Assembly (NCBI RefSeq): GCF_015355625.1
Contig: NZ_JACLAF010000010.1
Span: 124,001-188,000 of the forward strand
Direction of reading: 5' to 3'
From: Tamlana sp. I1
GTDB taxonomy: Bacteria > Bacteroidota > Bacteroidia > Flavobacteriales > Flavobacteriaceae
DNA length: 64,000 nucleotides
The notes beneath the pieces were generated by a model. The model worked only from the letters and a program-made list of their open reading frames with translations. It was not told the DNA's origin and did no database searches. A program made the position numbers and the translations under genes. Positions 50,174 through 57,604 of the stretch are shown piece by piece. Positions within the stretch are counted from its first letter, which is position 1; each line of letters starts with the position of its first letter.

Positions 50174-50432
50174 TTGGAGATTTTTTTTATTTAATAACAA
50201 GTCACGATTCTATCCTAGCTGAAGAACTCATTTTAAAAGTCTATCCATAAAACATTTCCAGCATTGAATATAAAATGCTGTTTTAACTTTATCAATGTGA
50301 GTTGCTTATACGCTATATCCAAATTATCCTATGGCAAATACTCGGTTATAAACACGTAACTTTCCATTTACATAAATGTATTGTATACTACTGATGAAGC
50401 TACAAAAGTATCCATATAATTCAACTTTTAGT

Positions 50433-50440
50433 TATCTTTG
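50433..50440 (+). promoter_or_regulatory. -7 promoter element of the toxin-antitoxin pair
   Basis: TATCTTTG fully matches TAnnTTTG and gives a leader of about 22 nt to the ATG at 50467. No -33 TTG is evident. Confidence 0.45.
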
Positions 50441-50466
50441 CTAAAATATAACGACAAATAAACTGT

Positions 50467-50799
50467 ATGAAACCTAAATTTGAAGTTGTTTTTCTTGAAC
50501 AAGCTATTGAGTTTATGTCCAAATTGGATGCCAAAGCGAAAAAGAAAATCTACTTCAATTTGGATAAAGCAAAACTTGAAAATAATCCAAAGCTATTTAA
50601 GAAACTAACTGAGGACATTTGGGAATTTAGAACACTTTATCAAGGAATTCAATACAGACTCTTTGCTTTTTGGGATAAAACTGATAAAACCGAAACGCTT
50701 GTGCTATCTACTCATGGAATGATAAAAAAGGTAAGCAAGGTTCCAAAATCAGAAATAGAAAAGGCATTGAAAGTTAGATCTGAATATTTTAATGAATAA
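50467..50799 (+). CDS. RelE/HigB-like toxin (Gp49 type)
   Basis: This 110-residue protein matches the phage-derived Gp49/HigB-like toxins: EVVFLEQAIEFMSKLDAKAK, then LTEDIWEFRTLYQGIQYRLF and TLVLSTHGMIKKVSKVPKSE. The WEFRTLYxGxxYRxFAFWD block is diagnostic. Toxins of this type cleave mRNA on the ribosome. The antitoxin follows 18 nt later, the reversed gene order typical for HigBA. It is unrelated by sequence to the HigB at 34929. Confidence 0.9.
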   Translation: MKPKFEVVFLEQAIEFMSKLDAKAKKKIYFNLDKAKLENNPKLFKKLTEDIWEFRTLYQGIQYRLFAFWDKTDKTETLVLSTHGMIKKVSKVPKSEIEKALKVRSEYFNE

Positions 50800-50817
50800 A
50801 CTTTTAAGATTATAGCA

Positions 50818-51144
50818 ATGAAAAATAAAAAAATGAAAATGATGACACTTGACCAAATGAAGGCCAAGGACATTGGTGAAGTTGGAACACCAGAACGTGA
50901 CAAATACGAATTTGATTTACGAATGGAAGTGCTTGGAGATATGATAAAATCTGTCCGAAAAGAACGCAATTTAACTCAAGAACAGCTCGGAGAATTAATA
51001 GGGGTTCAAAAATCACAAATATCCAAATTGGAAAGAAACACCAAAAACGTAACCATCGAAACTATTTTAAAAGTATTTAGTGCATTGAAAGCAAACGTTC
51101 GATTTAGTGTTGAAATGGATGAATCGGAATTTAATCTAGCATAA
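50818..51144 (+). CDS. XRE-type antitoxin (HigA-like)
   Basis: This 108-residue protein has an N-terminal segment (GEVGTPERDKYEFDLRMEV) and an HTH of the XRE class at residues about 48-100 (SVRKERNLTQEQLGELIGV, then KSQISKLERNTKNVTIETI). It should neutralise the preceding Gp49-type toxin and repress the operon. Several Met near the start (1, 6, 8, 9) leave the exact start uncertain. It follows the toxin gene with an 18-nt gap. Confidence 0.87.
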   Translation: MKNKKMKMMTLDQMKAKDIGEVGTPERDKYEFDLRMEVLGDMIKSVRKERNLTQEQLGELIGVQKSQISKLERNTKNVTIETILKVFSALKANVRFSVEMDESEFNLA

Positions 51145-51313
51145 ATAATCAAGGCAATTGTATATAATAGTAAAATCTGTAACAGATTAAACTTATTATT
51201 ATAAATGCATTTTATAAAAACAGTCGGCTATTCACTGTTAAAATAGGTTGAAAATCAACTTTCAATACATACAATTTTGTAATATAGCATATCAATTATA
51301 AATTCTATACACT

Positions 51314-52318
51314 TTGAAAAATGTAATCGCCTTCCTCTGTATGGCCGTTTTATTTACGTCATGCATCTCTTCACAAAACAAAAAGAAAAATAACGACAAC
51401 CCTGAAGTCTATGCAAAAACAATTACAGCCGAGGCTTTAAAGAAAAACCTATACATTTATGCTTCCGATGAATTTGAAGGACGCGGTACAGGCGAACCTG
51501 GACAAAAGAAGGCTGTTGAGTTTCTAAAAAACTTCTACATTGCTAATGAAATTTCGTCACCCCTTGGAGAAGGCAATTATTTTCAAAAAGTGCCTTCATC
51601 TTTCCTTCCATCAGGAACAAAAGATTCTGAAAATGTTGTTGCTTATATAAAAGGTTCTGAAAAGCCAGATGAAGTACTTATTATTTCTGCACATTTAGAT
51701 CATATAGGCGTGTCTTCAAATGGAGAAATTAATAATGGTGCTGATGATGATGGCTCTGGAACTGTAGCTATTTTAGAAATAGCCAAAGCTTTTAAGGCTG
51801 CCGAAAAAGCTGGTCACGGACCAAAACGAACTATTCTATTCCTACATGTTACTGCGGAAGAAATTGGCTTACAAGGTTCTAAATATTATACCGATGTGGA
51901 GCCTATTTTCCCTTTAAAAAATACAGTTACCGATTTAAACATCGATATGATTGGCCGAGTTGACCAAAAACACGAAGGCAAAAAAAACTACTTGTACTTA
52001 ATAGGTTCAGACAAACTAAGTAAAGAATTACACGAAGTATCGGAAGCTGTAAACAAAAAATATGTGAACCTAGATTTGGATTACACTTACAACGATGAAA
52101 ACGACCCAAACCGTTTCTATTACCGTTCAGACCATTATAATTTTGCTAAAAACAATATTCCTGTAATTTTCTATTTTAACGGCACACACGCCGATTATCA
52201 TAGACCTAGCGATACCCCAGATAAAATTAATTACGAATTTTTAGAAACCCGTACACGTCTTGTGTTCTATACCGCTTGGGAGCTTGCTAATAGAGAAAAT
52301 CGTGTAAAATTAGATTAA
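51314..52318 (+). CDS. M28-family zinc peptidase, lipoprotein
   Basis: This 334-residue protein is an exported aminopeptidase of the M28 family. The metal and catalytic residues appear in order: HLDHIG (His ligand), NNGADDDGSG (bridging Asp), HVTAEEIGLQGS (catalytic and ligand Glu), LNIDMIGR (Asp) and THADYHRPSD (His). The start is a TTG at 51314: the encoded MKNVIAFLCMAVLFTSC is a full lipoprotein signal with lipobox LFTSC (Cys17), while the first ATG would leave too short a signal. It is monocistronic and ends at a shared bidirectional terminator. Confidence 0.93.
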   Translation: MKNVIAFLCMAVLFTSCISSQNKKKNNDNPEVYAKTITAEALKKNLYIYASDEFEGRGTGEPGQKKAVEFLKNFYIANEISSPLGEGNYFQKVPSSFLPSGTKDSENVVAYIKGSEKPDEVLIISAHLDHIGVSSNGEINNGADDDGSGTVAILEIAKAFKAAEKAGHGPKRTILFLHVTAEEIGLQGSKYYTDVEPIFPLKNTVTDLNIDMIGRVDQKHEGKKNYLYLIGSDKLSKELHEVSEAVNKKYVNLDLDYTYNDENDPNRFYYRSDHYNFAKNNIPVIFYFNGTHADYHRPSDTPDKINYEFLETRTRLVFYTAWELANRENRVKLD

Positions 52319-52341
52319 TTTCAATCATTTAAAACCACAAA

Positions 52342-52371
52342 AAAAGCCTTTCAATTTCTTGAAAGGCTTTT
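52342..52371. terminator. Bidirectional terminator between the M28 peptidase and tRNA-His
   Basis: AAAAGCCTTTCAA and TTGAAAGGCTTTT form a perfect 13-bp stem with a 4-nt loop, with A and T runs on either side. It can serve both convergent transcripts. Confidence 0.85.
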
Positions 52372-52378
52372 ACTTTTG

Positions 52379-52453
52379 GGTGGAAGACCGGATTCGAACC
52401 GGCGACCCTTGGTACCACAAACCAATGCTCTAACCAACTGAGCTACAACCACC
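52379..52453 (-). tRNA. tRNA-His (GTG anticodon)
   Basis: The minus strand folds into a cloverleaf with D-stem GCTC/GAGC, a 5-bp anticodon stem TTGGT/ACCAA around the loop TTGTGGT (anticodon GTG), T-stem GCCGG/CCGGT and loop TTCGAAT. A G-1 precedes G1, as tRNA-His needs, and pairs with C73. The CCA end is not fully encoded. The acceptor stem is GTGGTTG against CTTCCAC, so positions 5-68 and 6-67 are U-U mismatches. The other stems are regular. Confidence 0.93.
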
Positions 52454-52567
52454 GTGTAACTGCATTTTGTAATGCGTGTGCAAATGTAAACGTTTTAAGT
52501 GTTATCTACAAAGACTTTTTTCAAAATTTTACACAAAAATTAAAAATATTTTCAACCAAAAAGCTAA

Positions 52568-53287
52568 CTACTTTAAATCGAACAAACTACTAACAGCGGC
52601 ATAGCGTTCCACATTAAAACCTTCGGCATGCTCTACACCTATTAAGCGTCCTAAATCGCGAGCACGATAAATTATACTATCTGTAAAATTTTTGCTAGAT
52701 ATTGGTGTTTCGGGTGCTTTGCTTGTGGCATCATAAAACTGGGTTTTATACGCTAAAACAGCGTCCATTTTTTTTTCTATAAAGCCAGAAACATCCACAA
52801 CAAAATCTGGTTCTAAATTTTTCCATTGTATGTAATGATAAACATGTTTAGGGCGCCATTGGTTTTGTAAAACACCATCTTCTAAAGCAGTTTCAATTTT
52901 AATTAAACCACTTAAAAAACAAGCATCGCTAACTAATTTACTTCCTTTTCCATGGTCGATATGCCTATCGTCAATCGCGTTGCACAACACGATTTCTGGT
53001 TGGTATTTTCGAAGTATTTTAATGATTTCTAATTGATGTGATTTATCATTAACAAAAAAAGCATCAGCAAATCCTAAATTTTCTCTAACCGAAACTCCTA
53101 AAATTTCAGCAGCATCTGCCGCTTCTGTTTTTCTTGTTTCCGCAGTACCTCGTGTGCCTAATTCACCACGAGTTAAATCTAAAATCCCAACTTTTTTACC
53201 ATTTGCAACTTCTTTAGCTATGGTGGCACCACAACCTAATTCTACATCGTCTGGATGCGCGCCAATGGCTAGAATATCTAATTTCAT
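52568..53287 (-). CDS. bshB1: Bacillithiol biosynthesis deacetylase BshB1
   Basis: This 239-residue Zn enzyme removes the acetyl group from GlcNAc-malate during bacillithiol synthesis. The PIG-L/LmbE motifs are clear: AHPDDVELG (residues 10-18, with the HPDD zinc and catalytic residues), IDDRHIDHGKGS near 110-121 (second His pair) and TRGELGTRGTAETRKTEA. The variant matches BshB1 rather than the mycothiol enzyme. Bacillithiol is the main thiol of many Bacteroidota. The other bsh genes are not in this window. It is followed by the tRNA and preceded by a 155-bp palindrome-rich spacer. Confidence 0.94.
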   Translation of the reverse strand: MKLDILAIGAHPDDVELGCGATIAKEVANGKKVGILDLTRGELGTRGTAETRKTEAADAAEILGVSVRENLGFADAFFVNDKSHQLEIIKILRKYQPEIVLCNAIDDRHIDHGKGSKLVSDACFLSGLIKIETALEDGVLQNQWRPKHVYHYIQWKNLEPDFVVDVSGFIEKKMDAVLAYKTQFYDATSKAPETPISSKNFTDSIIYRARDLGRLIGVEHAEGFNVERYAAVSSLFDLK

Positions 53288-53370
53288 CTATTTAATTTTA
53301 TTTTCAGAAAGATTTACAAATTAAGAAATTTTCATGGCTTCAATTCATGTTTGTCCTCAATAATATTGCT

Positions 53371-53525
53371 GTTCATTTTTTTCATTGATAAAAAAACGAA
53401 CCAAAAAAATCTAGGCTGACGAATATTTATCTAAATTTTTCATTCGACACCTAAATTTCAGGAACTCGCTTTGAAAATTTCTAGAAAATTATAAAAATCG
53501 GTTTAGCTCAAACAGCCTGAAATTT
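53371..53525. repeat. Intergenic palindrome cluster upstream of bshB1
   Basis: GTTCATTTTTTT (53371-53382) pairs with AAAAAAACGAAC (53390-53401), 11 of 12 positions. AAATTTCAGG (53453-53462) and CCTGAAATTT (53516-53525) are a perfect 10-bp inverted repeat. The sequence TTTTTTGGTTCGTTTTTT around the first dyad resembles a repeat I recall from other flavobacteria. No gene fits in the 357-bp gap. Confidence 0.55.
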
Positions 53526-53644
53526 CACGGTGTTTTCACTTCAAATTTTACGATAAATTTTCGATAGGCCATAAAAAACAATCTTAAAATAATAATGTTG
53601 AATTTCAATTTAATTATAGACTCTAATCTTGTTTTATAAAATCA

Positions 53645-54520
53645 TTAAAACCTCCATGCCACAATGCGAGACAATTTATTGCCCTGTCCCATTGGTATGA
53701 TTTTCACTTCCTTAACGCCAAGTTTTTTTAAAGACACTTGCATGCCTTTTACCAAATCTTTTTTAGAAACCAAAGTTGTAAACCACTTACACTGCGTTTT
53801 ATACAGCGAACTTTCATAAAGGTAATTATGAATAAAAGCCTTCTCCCCGCCTTTGTACCATAATTCATTTTGGGTGCCTGCAAAGTTTCGAACCACTTGG
53901 TCGCCTTCCGCTTTTAATCCTTTCAATTTTCTCGCAGTGGCTTCTAAAGCGTCTGCTTCCGATTTAAAAAATGGAGGATTACAAATAGCTACCGAAAATT
54001 GATCCTCTTCATTTAAAATTCCTTTAAATATCAAAGCCGCATCCGTTTGCTGTCTTAATGAAATAAAGTCGTTTAATTTGTTTTTATTGATGATGTGTTG
54101 CGCGTTTGATAGCGATTTTTTATCAATATCGGTACCTACAAAATGCCAGTTATATTCAGCATGCCCCAATAATGGGTAAATGCAACTGGCGCCTGTACCA
54201 ATATCTAAAACCTTAATGTCTTTTTTTATGTTTGAAGCTTCCAAGAGCTGGGCAACATGATGAATATAATCTACACGACCTGGAATAGGCGGACATAAAT
54301 TTCGTTCGGGGAAATCCCAGTATTTTATGTTATAATACTTTTGTAACAATGCTTTGTTTAAAGCTTTAACCGCTTTTGGGTTTGCGAAATCTACCGTTTG
54401 TTTATTGTATTTGTTTTCAAAAACATAAGGTTCCAATTCAGGGAAAACCGACTTTAAAGATTCTAAATCGTAACCTGATTTATGTTTATTCTTCGGATGA
54501 AAATTTGAATGTGTTTTGAT
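53645..54520 (-). CDS. rlmF: 23S rRNA (adenine-1618 N6)-methyltransferase RlmF, no canonical start codon
   Basis: This enzyme methylates A1618 of 23S rRNA. It carries VDFANPKAVKALNKALL, WDFPERNLCPPIPGRVDYIH, SAM motif VLDIGTG and the catalytic NPPF. The conserved N-terminus (FHPKNKHKSGYDLESL) continues upstream of the only TTG at 54436, yet between an in-frame TGA (54527-54529) and that TTG there is no ATG, GTG or TTG. The best start is an ATC at 54518-54520, which would give KTHSNFHPKNKHKSGYD and a 291-residue protein. I give that start. Either AUC is used, the start codon is mutated, or a base is wrong. Calling from the TTG (263 residues) would drop conserved residues. Confidence 0.75.
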   Translation of the reverse strand: MKTHSNFHPKNKHKSGYDLESLKSVFPELEPYVFENKYNKQTVDFANPKAVKALNKALLQKYYNIKYWDFPERNLCPPIPGRVDYIHHVAQLLEASNIKKDIKVLDIGTGASCIYPLLGHAEYNWHFVGTDIDKKSLSNAQHIINKNKLNDFISLRQQTDAALIFKGILNEEDQFSVAICNPPFFKSEADALEATARKLKGLKAEGDQVVRNFAGTQNELWYKGGEKAFIHNYLYESSLYKTQCKWFTTLVSKKDLVKGMQVSLKKLGVKEVKIIPMGQGNKLSRIVAWRF

Positions 54521-54783
54521 GGCTTTTCAGTTTAAATGATGAACTTGTAATCTTGTAGCTCTAAACTACAAAGGTCAAAATAATTTTGCATCTAAGTTGT
54601 TCTATTTCTGTTTTTTGTGATTTTTAATTTCAAAATACTGAAATTCCTTCTTTAAAAACATGTTTTATCACTATAATAAAACTCAATTAGAAGCAAACTA
54701 AGCATAAATTGTTTCAATTTTAATTATCAAATTCTGCACTTAGTAAGCTGCAAAATCTTACTATATTCGTAAAAAATTTAAAT

Positions 54784-55440
54784 ATGTTAAAAGCAGTTAT
54801 TTTTGATATGGACGGGGTGATTATAGATAGCGAACCTATGCATAATCAAGCCTATCATAATATGTTTGATGAAGTTGGTATTAGCGTGTCTTCAGACCTT
54901 TACGAATCGTTTACTGGGCAATCTACCATAAATATTTGTAAAAAACTTTGCGACCATTTTGAGTTAAGTCACCCACCAGAAACTTTGGTGCAATTGAAAC
55001 GCAAGCACTTTAAACAATTTTTTGATTACAATTCTACCTTAGGCTTAATTGACGGCGTTTTAGATTTAATAAAAGATTATCACAGTAACGGATTAACACT
55101 TGTTCTAGGGTCTTCGGCATCTATGACCAGCATCAATCAAATTTTCGATAGATTTGATTTAAACCAATATTTTACTGCAAAATTAAGTGGTGGCGATTTA
55201 AAAGAATCGAAACCTCATCCTGAAATTTTTATTAAAGCTGCTGAAGCTACAGGGTTTAAAAAGGAAGAGTGTTTTGTTATTGAAGATTCTACCAACGGCA
55301 TTAAAGCGGCAAAAAGCGCCGACATTTTCTGTGTTGGCTTTGATAGTTTTCATTCTAAAAACCAAGATTATAGCCAAGCAGATTTGGTGGTTTCAGATTT
55401 TAAAGAGATTACCTATAAAAAAATGCTTTCCTATTTTTAA
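54784..55440 (+). CDS. HAD-family phosphatase (beta-phosphoglucomutase-like)
   Basis: This 218-residue enzyme belongs to HAD subfamily IA. The nucleophile motif FDMDGVIIDSEP carries D8 and D10; motif II is VLGSSASM, motif III is SKPHPEIF and motif IV is VIEDSTNGIKAA. The layout matches beta-phosphoglucomutase and small phosphatases of the YcjU/YfbT group. Substrate is unknown. The stop lies 2 nt from the stop of a convergent 52-residue gene. Confidence 0.92.
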   Translation: MLKAVIFDMDGVIIDSEPMHNQAYHNMFDEVGISVSSDLYESFTGQSTINICKKLCDHFELSHPPETLVQLKRKHFKQFFDYNSTLGLIDGVLDLIKDYHSNGLTLVLGSSASMTSINQIFDRFDLNQYFTAKLSGGDLKESKPHPEIFIKAAEATGFKKEECFVIEDSTNGIKAAKSADIFCVGFDSFHSKNQDYSQADLVVSDFKEITYKKMLSYF

Positions 55441-55442
55441 AC

Positions 55443-55601
55443 TTATTCGGTTTCTTTTTGCGCGTTCACTTTTTGGATAATGGCTTTTAATCGTGCCTTT
55501 CTAGCAGCCTCTTCTGCCTTCTTTTTATTTTGCTTTCTATCCATTAACTTAGAATGCTTCGCTTTATTTTTTGTGTTTTTCTCGCGACCTGTTTTTGCCA
55601 T
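55443..55601 (-). CDS. Small basic conserved protein, 52 residues
   Basis: The minus strand from the ATG at 55599-55601 encodes 52 residues that start MAKTGREKNTKNKAKHS, continue LMDRKQNKKKAEEAARKARL and end KVNAQKETE. It is highly charged, with no hydrophobic core, and almost entirely helical or disordered. I recognise it as a small protein common in flavobacteria, without a known role; a nucleic-acid or ribosome association would fit its charge. It is shorter than usual prediction cut-offs. It ends 2 nt from the HAD gene stop and lies 24 nt upstream of mscL. Confidence 0.75.
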   Translation of the reverse strand: MAKTGREKNTKNKAKHSKLMDRKQNKKKAEEAARKARLKAIIQKVNAQKETE

Positions 55602-55624
55602 AATACTTCGTTAATTTGTGAAAC

Positions 55625-56071
55625 TTATTGTTTTTTAGTTTTTAATAAACTGTTTTGCTCTTCCATAAGCGATGTGAGTTTAGATAACAACTCAATATCC
55701 TTTGGGGTTGCCACTGTTTTATCTTTGGTATCCTGTGCTTTATTTCTTAGCTTATTCATAAATTTAACGACAATAAAAACCGTAAAACCAACAATTAGAA
55801 AATCGATCATTGCTTCGCCTAATGCACCGTAACCAATAGCCACTTCTTCTTTTAAAATTGCATCTGAAGCATCTAAAACAGCATCTTTAAGAATGATTTT
55901 TTTATGCTGAAAATTAACGCCTTCCGTTAATAGAGAAAGCGGTGGTAAAAATACTTTTTTCACTAAAACATCGATAACTTTATTAAATGATGCGCCAATT
56001 ATAATGCCCACGGCCATATCCATCATGTTTCCTTTTACCGCAAATTCCTTAAATTCTTTAAGTAACTTCAT
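55625..56071 (-). CDS. mscL: Large-conductance mechanosensitive channel MscL
   Basis: This 148-residue channel opens on membrane tension to release solutes in osmotic downshock. It starts MKLLKEFKEFAVKGNMMDMA with the conserved TM1 (MAVGIIIGASFNKVIDVLV), a periplasmic loop, TM2 (MIDFLIVGFTVFIVVKFM) and a charged C-terminal helix. The gene could be read three codons further upstream from a TTG at 56080, but the ATG at 56071 is the normal start. The loop between the helices is somewhat longer than in E. coli MscL (136 residues). It lies in a run of minus-strand genes with the small basic protein. Confidence 0.95.
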   Translation of the reverse strand: MKLLKEFKEFAVKGNMMDMAVGIIIGASFNKVIDVLVKKVFLPPLSLLTEGVNFQHKKIILKDAVLDASDAILKEEVAIGYGALGEAMIDFLIVGFTVFIVVKFMNKLRNKAQDTKDKTVATPKDIELLSKLTSLMEEQNSLLKTKKQ

Positions 56072-56163
56072 ATTATTCAATTTATAAAACAGCTTTAAAA
56101 CTGCAAAGATATTGGTTTACTTAAACATTGTACAAAGTAATTTGAACGAACCGTTATTATCTG

Positions 56164-56239
56164 CTTTTAAGCACATATTTAACATTATTAGCTTAAAAAC
56201 TAATATTTTAATTTATTAGCTTAAAAGATTATAATTTTG
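56164..56239 (+). promoter_or_regulatory. Promoter and repeated GCTTAAAAG sites upstream of the satD operon
   Basis: Three copies of GCTTAAAAG (one base varying) lie at 56164-56172 (inverted), 56191-56199 and 56219-56227, at 27-28 bp spacing. The last two sit in the longer direct repeat TATTAGCTTAAAA (56186-56198, 56214-56226). Four bp after the third copy is a -7 box, TAATTTTG (56232-56239). The array is where an operator would be, and SatD has its own HTH, so autoregulation is plausible. Confidence 0.55.
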
Positions 56240-56291
56240 TTATTCTGAATAAAAAACAATACATTTGATAGATAGATTAGTGCACATATAT

Positions 56292-56894
56292 ATGACAAGC
56301 ATAATAACAGGCGATATTATAAACTCAAAAGAAAGCTCTCCAAAAAATTGGTTAGAGCCACTAAAATTGGTACTAAATCACTTTGGAAACAGCCCTGCGA
56401 CATGGGAAATATTTAGAGGGGATAGTTTTCAATTGGAAGTTGCCCCAGAACAGGCTTTAGAGGCTTGTATATTGATAAAAGCTACCATAAAACAATTTAA
56501 AAATATTGATGTGAGGCTGGCTATTGGCATTGGCGAAAAATCGTTTGTTTCAGATAAAATAACAGAATCTAACGGAGAAGCTTTTATTAATTCGGGCGTT
56601 TGTTTTGAAGAGTTAAAAAAAACAACTTTAGCAGTAAAATCATCTTTTGAAACGTTTGACACCCCAATAAACATCATGTTAGAATTGGCGCAACTCACCA
56701 TAAATTATTGGTCGAGCACATCGGCTTTATTAATAAAAACAACCTTAGAACATCCTGATTTTAATCAGAGTGAACTAGCCAAAACTTTAGGAAAAACGCA
56801 AGGAAACATTAGTCAAGGCTTAAAACGCGCTGGTTTCGACGAACTTTTTAAACTTCTAAATTATTACAAAACCCAAATACAAACCATATGCTAA
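56292..56894 (+). CDS. SatD-family protein: nucleotide-cyclase/GGDEF-like domain plus helix-turn-helix
   Basis: This 200-residue protein starts MTSIITGDIINSKES and matches the SatD family. Residues 1-130 follow the outline of class III nucleotide cyclase palm domains: strand-Asp (IITGDIINS, D8), hairpin FRGDSFQLE (D44), VRLAIGIG (74-81) and the NGEAFINSG loop (94-102). Residues about 145-190 are a winged HTH (FNQSELAKTLGKTQGNISQG). I read it as a DNA-binding protein with a nucleotide-sensing or -making domain; catalysis is uncertain. The TTG at 56265 is an alternative start. The stop overlaps the DUF3307 gene by 7 nt. Confidence 0.8.
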   Translation: MTSIITGDIINSKESSPKNWLEPLKLVLNHFGNSPATWEIFRGDSFQLEVAPEQALEACILIKATIKQFKNIDVRLAIGIGEKSFVSDKITESNGEAFINSGVCFEELKKTTLAVKSSFETFDTPINIMLELAQLTINYWSSTSALLIKTTLEHPDFNQSELAKTLGKTQGNISQGLKRAGFDELFKLLNYYKTQIQTIC

Positions 56895-57604
56895 TTCTGG
56901 CACTTAAATTAATTTTAGCTCATCTTATTGGAGATTTTCTATTACAACCAAATAGCTGGGTAACACATAAAGAAACCTACAAACACAAATCGAAATTTCT
57001 ATATTGGCATATATTAGTGCAATTCTGTGCGCTTATTCTCGTACTTCAATTCAACTTTAAATATTGGGCAGGTATACTAATTATATCTATTTCGCATTAT
57101 ATTATTGATCTTATAAAACTGCATCTTAAATCGTCTGTGAATAACCGTTATTTATTTGCTTTAGATCAATTAGCACACCTCATCATCATTGCATTGGTTG
57201 TAAAAATCTACGAACCTTTTGCATTTAGTTTCAATGTGCTTTTTAATGCTAAAAACTTATTATTTATAACCAGTTTAATTTGTTTAACCAAGGTTTCATC
57301 AGTGATTATGAAAACCATCATATCCAAATGGGATTTATCCGAATTTACCGAAGCCTCTTCATTAGAAAATGCTGGCGCTTATATTGGCATTCTAGAACGC
57401 TTGTTTGTTTTCGCCTTTATTGTTACCAACCATTGGGAAGGTGTAGGCTTTTTAATTGCGGCAAAATCGGTATTTAGATTTGGAGATTTATCGAAAGCAA
57501 AAGACCGAAAACTTACAGAATACATATTAATAGGCACTTTGTTAAGCTTCGGATTAGCGATAATTTTCGCTTTGGGCTTCAATTATGTATTAAAGCTGGT
57601 TTAG
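56888..57604 (+). CDS. DUF3307 membrane protein, partner of SatD
   Basis: This 238-residue protein has six or seven membrane segments and the DUF3307 hallmarks: LAHLIGDFLLQPNSWV at the N-terminus, ISHYIIDLIKLHLK and FALDQLAHLIII, with repeated His and Asp inside the helices. The family has no assigned activity. It overlaps the SatD gene by 7 nt, and I recall this pair from other Bacteroidota, so they probably work together; the charged intramembrane residues suggest an enzyme or a metal site rather than a simple channel. Its stop overlaps the convergent DM13 gene end by 4 nt. Confidence 0.85.
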   Translation: MLILALKLILAHLIGDFLLQPNSWVTHKETYKHKSKFLYWHILVQFCALILVLQFNFKYWAGILIISISHYIIDLIKLHLKSSVNNRYLFALDQLAHLIIIALVVKIYEPFAFSFNVLFNAKNLLFITSLICLTKVSSVIMKTIISKWDLSEFTEASSLENAGAYIGILERLFVFAFIVTNHWEGVGFLIAAKSVFRFGDLSKAKDRKLTEYILIGTLLSFGLAIIFALGFNYVLKLV

